DNA of 64,000 nucleotides from Mycobacterium triplex (GTDB taxonomy: Bacteria > Actinomycetota > Actinomycetes > Mycobacteriales > Mycobacteriaceae): assembly GCF_000689255.1 (NCBI RefSeq), contig NZ_HG964446.1, positions 1,540,484 to 1,604,483 on the forward strand. The letters are read 5' to 3'. Positions 34,968-43,719 of the stretch are shown here, piece after piece. Made by a program: the position numbers and the translations under genes. The notes beneath the pieces are model-generated. The model was not told the DNA's origin. It did no database searches and worked only from the letters and a program-made list of their open reading frames with translations. The first letter of the stretch is position 1, and each line of letters starts with the position of its first letter.

Positions 34968-36115
34968 TGTGTCGTCCTCTCTCTGAACAGCTCACGGGAG
35001 ATGATGGAGCGCTGCACTTCTGACGCGCCTTCGTAGATGCGGGGAGCGCGGACGTCGCGATAGAGGTGCTCGAGCAGATGGCCGCGCCGTAGGGCGCAGG
35101 CGCCGTGCAGTTGGACGCATTGGTCGACGACGATCTGGGCGGCCTCGGTGGCGAATAGCTTGGCCATCGCTGCGCGCCGGGTGATTTCGCTGCGGGCGGC
35201 ACCGGCGTCATACGTGCGGGCGGCGGTGTACACCAGCAGCCGCGCGGCCTCGAGCTGGGTGGCCAGGTCGGCGAGCCTGTGCGCGATCGACTGCTGAGTC
35301 GCCAGCGGCGCGCCGTACGCGTGTCGTTTGGCGACATGGTCGAGCGTGGCGTCGAGGGCCGCCTGCGCCATCCCCACCGCGAAGGCACCGACGCTGGGGC
35401 GGAACAGGTCGAGGGTGCGCATCGCCACCTTGAACCCGGCGTCGACCTCGCCGAGCACGTCGGCGGGCCCGACCCGGACATCGTCGAAGCGAAGCCGGCC
35501 GATCGGGTGGGCTGCCAGCAGGTCGAGGTGCTCGCCGGACAGGCCGTCGGCGTCTCCGGCGACGGCGAACGCGGTGACGCCGCGGGCGCCGGCATCCGGT
35601 GTGGTGCGGGCGAAGACGGTGTAGACGTCGGCCTCCGGTGCGTTGGAGATCCACAGCTTTTCCCCGCGCAATCGCCACCCATCGCCGTCGCGCGCCGCGG
35701 CCAGCGACAGGGCGGCCGCGTCGGAACCGGCCTCGGGCTCGGTCAGCGCGAACGCCGCGACGGTCGTACCGCGCACCACCCCCGGGATCCACCGTTCGAC
35801 GGTCTCGCGCCGACCGGACTGCAGGATCGGGTAGGAACCGAGACCTTGCAGCGCCAGCGCGGTCTCCGCCTCGGTCGACACACCGGCGATGGTCTCGCGC
35901 AGCAGGCAAAGCCGCATGGCCGCGGCGTCGGTGGGAGGCTCGTCGGGCGATCCGCCGAACAAGTCGCGCAGCAGCCCGTGGTTGCCCATCGCCTCCAGCA
36001 GTGCGCGGTTCACCCGGCCGTCGCCGCCGTGGTCGACCAGCGGCAGCAACTCGGTTTGCGCCAAGTCACGTACCCGCCGTGCGTACGCGCTCTCGTGGGC
36101 GCCGAGCACGGTCAC
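34964..36115 (-). CDS. Acyl-CoA dehydrogenase
   Basis: A 383-residue acyl-CoA dehydrogenase with FALTEPEAGSDAAALSLAA, KLWISNAPEADVYTVFARTT, and the C-terminal FAD and catalytic region CVQLHGACALRRGHLLEHLY and IYEGASEVQRSIISREL, the base being Glu362. The GTG at 36115 overlaps the stop of the fused monooxygenase/reductase (GTGA), and its own stop overlaps the hydratase start. It could desaturate an alicyclic CoA thioester; exact substrate unknown. Confidence 0.86.
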   Translation of the reverse strand: MTVLGAHESAYARRVRDLAQTELLPLVDHGGDGRVNRALLEAMGNHGLLRDLFGGSPDEPPTDAAAMRLCLLRETIAGVSTEAETALALQGLGSYPILQSGRRETVERWIPGVVRGTTVAAFALTEPEAGSDAAALSLAAARDGDGWRLRGEKLWISNAPEADVYTVFARTTPDAGARGVTAFAVAGDADGLSGEHLDLLAAHPIGRLRFDDVRVGPADVLGEVDAGFKVAMRTLDLFRPSVGAFAVGMAQAALDATLDHVAKRHAYGAPLATQQSIAHRLADLATQLEAARLLVYTAARTYDAGAARSEITRRAAMAKLFATEAAQIVVDQCVQLHGACALRRGHLLEHLYRDVRAPRIYEGASEVQRSIISRELFRERTTQ

Positions 36116-38514
36116 CGACTCTCCTGCTGGGCCGGGCGCCACCGCTCGTGCCGGGTGCCGGTCACGCCCTCGCGGATCAGTTGCAGGCGCGGCTTGGGGC
36201 CGTCGGTGCGGCCGGTCTGTGGTTTGCGCCGACCGGCTTTCCAGGCCTTCGGCCATTGGGCACCGGGGCCGGTGTAGTCCTGTTCGGCGGCGGCGTGCAG
36301 CGTCCAGTTCGCGTCGTAAAGATGAACCCGGCCCAGTGCGCACAGATCGGCGCGCCCCGCCAGCACAATGGAATTCACGTCGTCATGGGACGAGATCACC
36401 CCGACCGCGATCGTGGGTATGTCAACGTTGTTGCGGATCTTGTCCGCGAAGGGCGTCTGATAGGAGCGGCCGAAGGCGGGTGTCTCGGCCGGAGTCACCT
36501 GGCCCGAGGACACGTCGATGGCGGCGGCGCCGGCATCCTTGAAGGCTTGGGCGATGAAAACCGCGTCGTCGCCGGTGATTCCGCCGTCGACCCAGTCGGT
36601 CGCGGAAATGCGCACGGTCATCGGCTTGTGCGCCGGCCATACCTCGCGTACCGCCCGGAACACGTCTAGGGGGTAGCGCAGCCGACCGGCCAGGTCGCCG
36701 CCGTACTGGTCGGTGCGGCGGTTGGTGACCGGGGAAATGAACGACGAGAGCAGATAGCCGTGTGCGCAGTGCAACTCGAGCAGATCAAAGCCCGCCTCGT
36801 CGGATCGTTTTGCCGCGTCGACGAACTCCTGCTGGATCTGGGCGAGGTCGGCTTCGGTGAGCTCGCGGGGCACCTGGTTCACGCCGGGCTGGTACGGGAG
36901 CGGCGACGGGGCGACGATCTCCCAGTTACCCTCGTCGAGTGGCTCGTCGATACCGTCCCACATAAGCTTCGTGGAGCCTTTGCGGCCGGAATGACCAAGT
37001 TGGACACCGATTTTCGCGGGTGTGTCCGCGTGTACGAAGTCGGTGATCTGACGCCAGGCCCACGCCTGTTCGTCGGTCCACATGCCGGCACAGCCGGGGG
37101 TGATCCGGCCCCGTTCGCTCACGCAGACCATCTCGGTCATCACCAGGCCGGCGCCGCCAAGTGCTTTGCCGCCGAGGTGGACCAGGTGGAAGTTGTTCGG
37201 CATGCCGGACTCGGCGCGGTACATGTCCATCGGGGACACCACCACCCGGTTGGCCAGCTCCAACTCGCCGAGTTTGAACGGCTGAAACATGGGCGGGGTG
37301 TCGGGCTGGTGGGAGCGGTGCTGCGCGGCGAACCAATCATTGACGCGTGCAACGAATTCGGGATCACGCAACTGGAGGTTCTCGTAGGTGACGCGGCGGC
37401 TGCGGGTCATGATGTTGAACGCGAACTGTTGGGGATGCTGGTCGACGTACTGGCCCAGATTCTCGAACCACTCGAGGCTCGCCCGGGCAGCGCGCTGGGT
37501 GGACAGCACGACCGCCTTGCGTTCGGTTTCGTACTCGTTGAGCGCGACGGCAACGGCATCGTTTTCGTGCAGGCACGCGGCCAGGGACAGCGCATCCTCC
37601 ATCGCGAGTTTGGTGCCCGAGCCGATGGAGAAGTGTGCGGTGTGCGCGGCGTCGCCGAGGAGGACGACGTTGTCGTGGCGCCAGTGCTCGTTGTGTACGG
37701 TCGCGAAGTTCATCCACTTGGAGTTGTTCGCCATCACCTCGTGGCCGTCGAGAACGTCGGCGAACAGTTCCTTGACCACATCGATGGATTTCTCGTCGGA
37801 CTCGCCCGGCGCGAAATCGCGTGCCGCGAAGCTGTCGAATCCGGCTGCGCGCCATACGTCTTCCTTCATCTCGATGATGAAGGTGCTGCCCGTCGCATCG
37901 AATGGGTAGCCGTGCGCCTGCATCACGCCATGCGGCGTTTCGCGAATGTAGAACTTGAACGCGTCGAATACCTTGCTGGTGCCCAGCCACATGTACTTGC
38001 ATGCACCGTGGGAAAGTCGCGGCTCGAACGACGAGACGTAGGTCGACCGCACCGTTGAGTTGACGCCGTCGGATGCCACGACCAAATCGTGCGTAGCGGC
38101 AAGGATTTTCACGTTCGGGGCTTCGGCGCGGAAATGTACGCTCACGCCGAGGCCGGCACAACGTTCCTGGAGAATCTGCAGGAGCCGCTTGCGGCTCATC
38201 GCCGCGAAACCGTGACCCCCGCTGGTAATCGTCTCGCCCCGGAAATGCACGTCGATGTCGTCCCATCGGGCGAATTCCCGCTCCATGCGCCGGTAGATTG
38301 CGATGTCGGCGTGCTCGATCCCGCCGAGGGTCTCGTCGGAGAAAACGACCCCGAAGCCGAAGGTGTCATCGGCGGCGTTTCGTTCCCATACCGTGATCTC
38401 GTTGTCCGGGCCCAGTTGCTTGGCCAAAGCCGAGAAGTACAGGCCACCCGGACCGCCACCGACGACCGCAATGCGCACGCTGGCCTCCTCAGGGGTTTCT
38501 GGCGATGCCTGCAT
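36112..38514 (-). CDS. 2-aminobenzoyl-CoA monooxygenase/reductase-like fusion (alternatively salicylyl-CoA 5-hydroxylase)
   Basis: An 800-residue two-domain flavoprotein. Residues 1 to about 400 are an aromatic hydroxylase with the FAD motif VVGGGPGGLYF (17-27) and the second FAD motif VVLLGDAAHTAHFSIGSGT. From about 418 an old-yellow-enzyme barrel begins (MFQPFKLGELELANRVVVSP), with VQLGHSGRKGS and LHCAHGYLLSSFISPVTNRR then TDQYGGDLAGRLR. This arrangement is that of 2-aminobenzoyl-CoA monooxygenase/reductase of Azoarcus evansii, which hydroxylates and then reduces the ring of anthraniloyl-CoA. Automatic annotation often says salicylyl-CoA 5-hydroxylase, but an OYE domain is not needed for that reaction. 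The ligase upstream and the RidA gene favour the amino substrate. It overlaps the next gene by four bases; a TGACG-NN-CGTCA site lies 16 bp upstream of its start. Confidence 0.85.
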   Translation of the reverse strand: MQASPETPEEASVRIAVVGGGPGGLYFSALAKQLGPDNEITVWERNAADDTFGFGVVFSDETLGGIEHADIAIYRRMEREFARWDDIDVHFRGETITSGGHGFAAMSRKRLLQILQERCAGLGVSVHFRAEAPNVKILAATHDLVVASDGVNSTVRSTYVSSFEPRLSHGACKYMWLGTSKVFDAFKFYIRETPHGVMQAHGYPFDATGSTFIIEMKEDVWRAAGFDSFAARDFAPGESDEKSIDVVKELFADVLDGHEVMANNSKWMNFATVHNEHWRHDNVVLLGDAAHTAHFSIGSGTKLAMEDALSLAACLHENDAVAVALNEYETERKAVVLSTQRAARASLEWFENLGQYVDQHPQQFAFNIMTRSRRVTYENLQLRDPEFVARVNDWFAAQHRSHQPDTPPMFQPFKLGELELANRVVVSPMDMYRAESGMPNNFHLVHLGGKALGGAGLVMTEMVCVSERGRITPGCAGMWTDEQAWAWRQITDFVHADTPAKIGVQLGHSGRKGSTKLMWDGIDEPLDEGNWEIVAPSPLPYQPGVNQVPRELTEADLAQIQQEFVDAAKRSDEAGFDLLELHCAHGYLLSSFISPVTNRRTDQYGGDLAGRLRYPLDVFRAVREVWPAHKPMTVRISATDWVDGGITGDDAVFIAQAFKDAGAAAIDVSSGQVTPAETPAFGRSYQTPFADKIRNNVDIPTIAVGVISSHDDVNSIVLAGRADLCALGRVHLYDANWTLHAAAEQDYTGPGAQWPKAWKAGRRKPQTGRTDGPKPRLQLIREGVTGTRHERWRPAQQESR

Positions 38515-38529
38515 CGTATGCTGATACCA

Positions 38530-38541
38530 TGACGAACGTCA
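38530..38541 (-). promoter_or_regulatory. TGACG-NN-CGTCA site upstream of the monooxygenase/reductase
   Basis: A perfect inverted repeat tgacgaacgtca lies between the ligase stop and the monooxygenase/reductase start. On the minus strand a TATCCT/TATCTA hexamer sits just upstream of it, so a bound protein would cover the transcription start. The operon of four genes thus seems to have its own controlled promoter. Confidence 0.6.
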
Positions 38542-38558
38542 AATAGATAGGATATCTG

Positions 38559-40190
38559 TCATCGGGATGGTTGCGCGCCCGGGCCCGGCTGCAGCTCTTG
38601 AAGCCGGTTCCGCTGCAGCTTGCCGCTGGCGGTCTTGGGCAGCGCTTCGATGAAGACCACGCGGCGGGGGTATTTGTAGGGAGCGATTTGTCGCTTGACG
38701 AACTCCTGCAGTTGTGTCGCAACAACTTCGGTGCCGTCGACTCCCTCGCGCAGCACGACGAAAGCAGTGACGAGCTGGCCCCGGCTTTCGTCCGGGAGAC
38801 CGACGACACCGCATTCGCTGACGTCCGGGTGCGCGAGCAATGCGTTTTCGACTTCGGGGCTCGCGATGTTGTAGCCCGAGGAGACGATCATGTCGTCGCT
38901 GCGCGCCTGATACCAGAAGTAGCCATCGGCATCCTGGATGAAGGTGTCGCCGGTGATGTTCCAGCCGTGTTGCACGTACTCGCGTTGCCTGGGGTCGCGC
39001 AAGTAGCGACAGCCGGTGGGGCCTTTGACCGCGAGGCGTCCCGGAGTTCCGGGAGGGAGCGGGCGCCCATGCTCGTCGAGAACCGTTGCGACATAGCCGG
39101 GTACGGCACGGCCGGTGGAACCTGGTCTCGGTTCGTCGTCGGTGGAAGCTATGAAGATATGTAGCATCTCCGTCGCCCCGATGCCGTCGATGAGGCGGAT
39201 GCCGGTCGCGTCGAAGACCGACTGCCACGTAGCTGCGGGGAGGTGCTCGCCGGCCGAGACCGCGCGCCGCAGCGTCGAAAGCCGGTTGGCCTTGCCCGAG
39301 GCCAGTATCGAGCGGTAGGCCGTGGGTGCGGTGAAGCATACCGATGCCCGGTGCTCCGCGACGAGGTCGGCGAGTTGGTCGGGAGTTGCCCTCTCTAGCA
39401 GCAGGGTTGAGGCGCCGACGCGAAGAGGGAACACCACCAGGCTGCCGAGACCAAAGGTGAACGCAAGTGGTGGGGTTCCCGTGAAGACGTCCGATGCTGT
39501 CGGCTTGAGGACGTGTGCCGAGAACGTGTCGGCTATCGCCAGGATGTCGCGGTGGAAATGCATCGTGGCTTTGGGGCGACCCGTCGTACCCGATGTGAAG
39601 GCGAGGAGGGCAACGTCTTCCGCGGAGGTGTCAACGGAGGTGAACTCGGCGGGCTTGTCGGCGATCGCCACGTCGAGACCGGCGCCACCGCCGTAGTCCA
39701 CGACTCGGAGTCCCCGAATGCCCGCGGAGTTGAGCGCCTCGGTGAATCGGGCGTCGCACAACGCGAAGTCGGCCGCCGCGATGTCGGCGATGATGGCCAG
39801 CTCCTTTTCGCGGAGCATCGGCATCGTGGTGACTGCGACCGCTCCGGCCTTGATGACGCCGAACCAGCACGCGACCAGCCACGGATTGTTGGGGCCGCGG
39901 AGTAGGACGCGATTTCCAGGGACAATCCCGTGATCTTCGGTGAGTACCGCCGCGATCTGGTTGGAGACCCGACGCAGGTCGCCGTATGTCCACGGGGCGC
40001 GGCCGGGTGCCAACAGGCATGGCCGGTCGGCGCCGAAGCGGTCGGCGACGTTGTCGAGTAGCTCGACCGCGCAGTTGAGGCGCTCGGGGTATTCCAGGCC
40101 GGCAACATCCAAAAGCAGCTCGGGCCAGTCGCTTTCGGCTGGAAGATTGTCTCGGCAAAATGTGTCGTGGTGGGCAGAGGGTGCCGGCAT
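38559..40190 (-). CDS. 2-aminobenzoate (anthranilate)-CoA ligase-like AMP-forming synthetase
   Basis: A 543-residue acyl-adenylate enzyme. Core motifs are LLAFTSGTTGRPKATMHFHR (A3), IDGIGATEMLHIF (A5), YFWYQARSDDMIVSSGYNI (A7-A8) and LPKTASGKLQRNRL (A10 lysine). The N-terminus DTFCRDNLPAESDWPELL, LEYPERLNCAVELLD and VPGNRVLLRGPNNPWLVACW matches, in my recollection, the 2-aminobenzoate-CoA ligase group rather than ordinary benzoate-CoA ligases. The ATG at 40190 follows a strong ribosome site (aggaagg); a longer frame upstream is not needed. It supplies the substrate for the fused enzyme downstream. Benzoate or salicylate remain possible substrates. Confidence 0.83.
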   Translation of the reverse strand: MPAPSAHHDTFCRDNLPAESDWPELLLDVAGLEYPERLNCAVELLDNVADRFGADRPCLLAPGRAPWTYGDLRRVSNQIAAVLTEDHGIVPGNRVLLRGPNNPWLVACWFGVIKAGAVAVTTMPMLREKELAIIADIAAADFALCDARFTEALNSAGIRGLRVVDYGGGAGLDVAIADKPAEFTSVDTSAEDVALLAFTSGTTGRPKATMHFHRDILAIADTFSAHVLKPTASDVFTGTPPLAFTFGLGSLVVFPLRVGASTLLLERATPDQLADLVAEHRASVCFTAPTAYRSILASGKANRLSTLRRAVSAGEHLPAATWQSVFDATGIRLIDGIGATEMLHIFIASTDDEPRPGSTGRAVPGYVATVLDEHGRPLPPGTPGRLAVKGPTGCRYLRDPRQREYVQHGWNITGDTFIQDADGYFWYQARSDDMIVSSGYNIASPEVENALLAHPDVSECGVVGLPDESRGQLVTAFVVLREGVDGTEVVATQLQEFVKRQIAPYKYPRRVVFIEALPKTASGKLQRNRLQELQPGPGAQPSR

Positions 40191-40251
40191 CGCGTCCTTC
40201 CTGGAAGAGACCCCTCGAGTGCAGTGTGCCCGCACGAGTATGCGGTGTCAA

Positions 40252-40263
40252 TGACGGTAGTCA
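40252..40263 (-). promoter_or_regulatory. TGACG-NN-CGTCA-like site upstream of the ligase
   Basis: The 12-mer tgacggtagtca has one mismatch to the inverted repeat and is followed by agaaatagatatac. On the minus strand a TATATC hexamer precedes it by about 10 bp, the same layout as at 38530 and 41501. It lies some 60 bp before the ligase ATG. Confidence 0.55.
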
Positions 40264-40308
40264 AGAAATAGATATACTGAGGCCCCGGCGACCGGGCCTG
40301 TAGAACAG

Positions 40309-40719
40309 TCAAGTGGGCAGTACCGCGTATCCCTGCACTTCGACAAGCGCCTCGGCATCCCACAGGCGCGCGATGCCGATGCCTGCCATGGCCGGGTATT
40401 GATTGCCGACGAGCCGCTTCCACACAGCACCGATCGCGCGGGAATTGGCTTGGTATTCGGCCATATCGACGATGTAGATCGTCAGGCTCGCGAGATCGGA
40501 GGGCTTGCCCCCCGCGGCCGCGAGCGCGGTGAGCAGGTTGGCGAGAGCCTGCTCGAATTGCGCGACCACATTTTCGCCGCGGATGCGGCCGGATGCATCC
40601 AATGCCGTCTGGCCGGCCAGGAACACGATCGACCCGGTGCCCACCACGGCGTGCGAAAACCCTTTGGGTGCGCCCAACTCGGGCGGGTTGACGAACGTGA
40701 GATTTGCCTGAGACTTCAC
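40309..40719 (-). CDS. RidA/YjgF-family protein (enamine/imine deaminase)
   Basis: A 136-residue RidA-family protein. The family signature appears as GIGIARLWDAEALVEVQGYA, with Arg118 in the position of the arginine that binds the imine carboxylate in active RidA enzymes. FLAGQTALDASGRI and QFEQALANLLTALAAAGG are typical. These proteins hydrolyse enamines and imines to ketones and ammonia. In a pathway where anthraniloyl-CoA is reduced to an alicyclic enamine, such an activity would release the nitrogen. The GTG start at 40719 overlaps the SDR stop (GTGA), so the two are coupled. Confidence 0.87.
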   Translation of the reverse strand: MKSQANLTFVNPPELGAPKGFSHAVVGTGSIVFLAGQTALDASGRIRGENVVAQFEQALANLLTALAAAGGKPSDLASLTIYIVDMAEYQANSRAIGAVWKRLVGNQYPAMAGIGIARLWDAEALVEVQGYAVLPT

Positions 40720-41477
40720 GACTGGACTCCTCCGCCGTCGATGGTGATGCCCTGCCCATTGAGGGCGGAGTTCGTGACGCACAGCCAAACTGCTTCGGCC
40801 ACCTCGTCGACCGTCACCAGTCGCCCGTTGGGCTGTTTGGCCTCCAGCGCCGCCCGTGCTTGCTCGGTGGTGCGGTTGGTTGCCGTGGCGATGTTGGCGA
40901 TGGTGCGCTCGGTCATCGACGAGTCGACGTAGCCCGGGCAGACCGCGTTGATCGTGATCCCCTTTGCCGCAACCTCGGCCGCGGCGGAACGGACCACGCC
41001 CAGCACGCCGTGCTTGCTGGCGGTATAGGCGCTGACATACGGTTCGCCCTTTTTGGCGGCGACCGATGCCACCACCACAATTCGGCCGTGGCCCTGGTTC
41101 AGCATCGTGGGGATGGCGCGTCTGATGCATCGAAACGGCGCGGTGAGGTTCAGCTCGAGCATCTGGGCCCACTGCTCGTCGGTGGTCCTGGAAACCGGAG
41201 CCGAGGTTGCCGCGCCCGCATTGGCGACGAGGACCTCGATGCCGCCCCACGTTTCCTCGACGGTGTCGAAGAGGCGGTCGATGGCTTCGCTGGAGGTGAT
41301 GTCTTCCGGCAGTACGAGGCTCTTGCCGGCACAGGCTCGGGCGGTCTCGTGTAACTGGTCTGCGTTGCGCGAGGTGAGCGCAACGCGGTAGCCCTGCGAG
41401 CTCAGTCGTACCGCCACCGCACGGCCGATGCCGCGACCGGCACCGGTGACCAGGGCCACTGGACTCGAGTTGAGCAC
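40716..41477 (-). CDS. Short-chain dehydrogenase, lower pathway
   Basis: A 253-residue SDR (from the GTG at 41477). The cofactor motif is VTGAGRGIGRA, NAGA follows at about 82, the catalytic segment is VVVASVAAKKGEPYVSAYTA then SKHG with the YxxxK pair, and the end is LNGQGITIDGGGVQS. A TTG at 41513 would add 12 residues but lies inside the TGACG-type operator, so the GTG is preferred. It could be the 3-hydroxyacyl-CoA dehydrogenase of the route. A dead fragment of a close paralogue lies at 8850-8968. Confidence 0.83.
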   Translation of the reverse strand: MLNSSPVALVTGAGRGIGRAVAVRLSSQGYRVALTSRNADQLHETARACAGKSLVLPEDITSSEAIDRLFDTVEETWGGIEVLVANAGAATSAPVSRTTDEQWAQMLELNLTAPFRCIRRAIPTMLNQGHGRIVVVASVAAKKGEPYVSAYTASKHGVLGVVRSAAAEVAAKGITINAVCPGYVDSSMTERTIANIATATNRTTEQARAALEAKQPNGRLVTVDEVAEAVWLCVTNSALNGQGITIDGGGVQS

Positions 41478-41500
41478 CCTTCGACCGTGCCATGAATTGG

Positions 41501-41512
41501 TTACGGTCGTCA
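41501..41512 (-). promoter_or_regulatory. TGACG-NN-CGTCA-like site upstream of the SDR-RidA pair
   Basis: The 12-mer ttacggtcgtca has one mismatch to the inverted repeat. On the minus strand a clear TATATT lies 9 bp upstream, so the site would cover the transcription start of the SDR-ridA unit. Confidence 0.55.
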
Positions 41513-41582
41513 AGATAGCAATATACGCAACGGAGTTGTCGGGGTGCCTGCCGAGCAGGCGTCGCCGCGAGTTGGCTTGCCG

Positions 41583-42032
41583 TCAGCGCAACGACGTGGC
41601 GATGTGGACTTCGGAGGTCAGGGTCTGGTGAACGGGGCAGCGTTCGGAGATGTGCAGTAGCTTTTGCCGTTGCGTGTCATCGAGATCGCCGGTCAACTCG
41701 ATCTCGCGATCGATGTGATCGACCCACCCGATTTTGGTTTCGCACTCGGCACAGTCTTGAGCGTGAATCCGCGAGTGCCGCAACGTGACTCGAACATTCT
41801 CCAGCGGCCAGCCTTTGCGATTGGCGTACATCCGCACCGTCATCGAGGTACACGAACCCAGCGCGGCCAGCAGCAGATCGTAGGGTGTCGGCCCGGCGTC
41901 ATCGCTGATCGGCCGTGGTTCGTCGGCGACGAGTTGGTGGTGTCCGGCGGTGATCTGCTGCGTATACGTTCCGGTGCCTGTCTCCGCGACGGTCACCGTG
42001 CCCTCGGCCTGGCCAGTCTCGTGTGTGGTCAT
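41583..42032 (-). CDS. OsmC/Ohr-family protein
   Basis: A 149-residue OsmC-type thiol peroxidase fold. The two family cysteines are in [19 protein letters not shown] and [16 protein letters not shown], and the segment [16 protein letters not shown] precedes the first. It reduces organic hydroperoxides in characterised relatives. The ATG at 42032 is chosen because the frame upstream has no OsmC character. It is divergent from the DUF35 gene at 42099, with a 66-bp gap that probably holds both promoters. Confidence 0.87.
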   Translation of the reverse strand: MTTHETGQAEGTVTVAETGTGTYTQQITAGHHQLVADEPRPISDDAGPTPYDLLLAALGSCTSMTVRMYANRKGWPLENVRVTLRHSRIHAQDCAECETKIGWVDHIDREIELTGDLDDTQRQKLLHISERCPVHQTLTSEVHIATSLR

Positions 42033-42098
42033 ACAGCCCACGCTATCGGCGCCGGCGGCCGAGCGATAACGTCGAGGGCACCAACGATGGAGGTGCGC

Positions 42099-42497
42099 AT
42101 GGCCGGGCAGGTCCCACTCGTCGACTATTTGGTCCTTGACGGCGACCGTCCGCATCTGGTCGCGCAGGAATGCGTCAACTGCGGCGCCAAATACTTCGAT
42201 CGGCGCAACGCGTGTGCCAATTGCTTTGCCACCGAATTCGCAACCGTCCCGGTCGCGACCGAGGGCACGGTGCGCGCGTTCACCATCGTCGCATTCGCGG
42301 CACCCGGGATTCCGACCCCGTTCGTGGCCGCCGTGGTGGACTGCGGCGGGACCCAGGTGCGCGCGAATCTCATCAACGTCGAGCCCGATCCCGAGCACGT
42401 TTTCGACGGCATGAAAGTACGCCTGGCCACCCACCCGATCGGCACCGATTCCGAAGGCACCGAGGCGGTCGGGTTCGGTTTCGAGCCCGCCTCGTAA
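42099..42497 (+). CDS. Zn-ribbon/OB-fold protein (DUF35), thiolase partner
   Basis: A 132-residue DUF35 protein. The N-terminal rubredoxin-like zinc ribbon has [18 protein letters not shown], and the C-terminal OB-fold has [15 protein letters not shown] and [17 protein letters not shown]. Such proteins bind and activate SCP-x-type thiolases or similar acyl-CoA enzymes, as ChsH2 does. The ATG at 42099 has a good ribosome site (ggaggtg); an ATG 12 bp upstream is possible. It ends 7 bp before the thiolase gene, the usual pair. Confidence 0.88.
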   Translation: MAGQVPLVDYLVLDGDRPHLVAQECVNCGAKYFDRRNACANCFATEFATVPVATEGTVRAFTIVAFAAPGIPTPFVAAVVDCGGTQVRANLINVEPDPEHVFDGMKVRLATHPIGTDSEGTEAVGFGFEPAS

Positions 42498-42504
42498 AGG
42501 AGCG

Positions 42505-43716
42505 ATGATGAGCGCAAGCGATGAGGTCTGGATTCTCGGCATCCACATGACCAAGTTCGGCAAGCACCCGGAACTCGACACGGTCGATCTGGCCGCCGAG
42601 GCGGCCATGGGCGCGCTTGCGGATGCGGGCGTCACGATGGCGGACATCGGGGTGATCGCCGCGGGCAACCTGATGAACGCGAGCGCGGGCATCGGCCAAC
42701 AGCTTCAGAAGCAGATCGGCCAGACCGGCATCCCCGTCTACAACGTCGCCAACGCCTGCGCGACCGGCGCCACCGCACTGCGCACCGCCATCATGGCCGT
42801 CAAGGCCGGGGAGGTGGACTATGGCCTGGCCGTCGGTGTCGAGAAGCTCGCGGGTGCCGGTCTGCTGGCGGGTGGGTCCGTGAAAAAGGACGCCGACACC
42901 TGGACACCCGCGGGCCGCTACGGAGCGGTGGCCGCGATCGACGGCAGGATCGGCACCGAGACGATGCCGGGCGTCTTCGCCCAGATCGGCGTCGAGTACG
43001 GCCACAAGTACGGCGGCACCAGCTTCGAGTTGTTCGCAAAGATCAGCGAGAAGAACCACGCCCACTCCACCCTGAATCCGCTTGCGTCGTACCAGAAGCG
43101 GTTCACGCTGGAGCAGATCATGAACGACGTCATGATCGCGTACCCGAACACCCGCCCGATGTGTTCGGCGAACTGCGACGGCGCCGCGGCCGCCGTCGTG
43201 TGCAGCGGCGAGACGCTCAAGTCGTTGTCGCTCGAGCAGCGACGGCGCGCCGTGAAGGTGTCGGCGTCGGTGCTGACGACCGACCCGTACGAAGAAGGCT
43301 GTCAGGTGTTGCCGAACGTCAACACGCTCACCCGAAAGGCCGCGACGATCGCGTATGAGCAGGCGGGCATCGGCCCGGCCGACCTCGATCTCGTCGAATT
43401 GCACGACTGCTTCGCCACGGCCGAATTGGTGCACTACGACAATTTGATGCTGTGCGAAGAGGGTGGCGCCGCCGACTTCTTCAACTCGGGTGCGACATGG
43501 CGGGACGGCTCGACGCCGGTGAACGTGTCAGGGGGGCTGGAGTCCAAGGGCCATCCGATCGCGGCCACCGGGATCGCCAATGTCTGGGAGATCTGCCACC
43601 ACCTGCGCGGTGAGGCGAAGGAGCGCCAGATCGCGGACGCGAAGGTGGGTCTGGCGCACGTCATCGGACTCGGTTCGGCCTGCGGCGTGCACGTCCTGGA
43701 GAGGTCGACGGCGTAG
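42505..43716 (+). CDS. SCP-x-type thiolase (lipid-transfer-protein family)
   Basis: A 403-residue thiolase-fold enzyme. The nucleophilic cysteine is in [13 protein letters not shown] (about residue 85), a catalytic histidine is in [16 protein letters not shown], and the segment [18 protein letters not shown] is typical of the SCP-x branch. The C-terminal [14 protein letters not shown] carries the second cysteine region. It cleaves a 3-oxoacyl-CoA, or releases a ketone, together with the DUF35 protein encoded just upstream. It could supply the thiolysis step for the lower pathway but might equally act on sterol side chains. ATG codons at 42505 and 42508 are adjacent. Confidence 0.87.
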   Translation: MMSASDEVWILGIHMTKFGKHPELDTVDLAAEAAMGALADAGVTMADIGVIAAGNLMNASAGIGQQLQKQIGQTGIPVYNVANACATGATALRTAIMAVKAGEVDYGLAVGVEKLAGAGLLAGGSVKKDADTWTPAGRYGAVAAIDGRIGTETMPGVFAQIGVEYGHKYGGTSFELFAKISEKNHAHSTLNPLASYQKRFTLEQIMNDVMIAYPNTRPMCSANCDGAAAAVVCSGETLKSLSLEQRRRAVKVSASVLTTDPYEEGCQVLPNVNTLTRKAATIAYEQAGIGPADLDLVELHDCFATAELVHYDNLMLCEEGGAADFFNSGATWRDGSTPVNVSGGLESKGHPIAATGIANVWEICHHLRGEAKERQIADAKVGLAHVIGLGSACGVHVLERSTA

Positions 43717-43719
43717 TTC

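Noticed and set aside
32983..35682. An 899-residue open frame on the minus strand
   Set aside because: Only its last 385 codons are a real protein (the glutaryl-CoA dehydrogenase type). The rest is out-of-frame reading of the hydratase and the other dehydrogenase, both of which have intact motifs in their own frames.
36112..38514. Calling the fused flavoprotein a salicylyl-CoA 5-hydroxylase
   Set aside because: Possible for the N-terminal domain, but the old-yellow-enzyme half, the aminobenzoate-type ligase, the RidA gene and the lack of a gentisate dioxygenase in the window favour 2-aminobenzoyl-CoA monooxygenase/reductase. Kept as an alternative in the feature.
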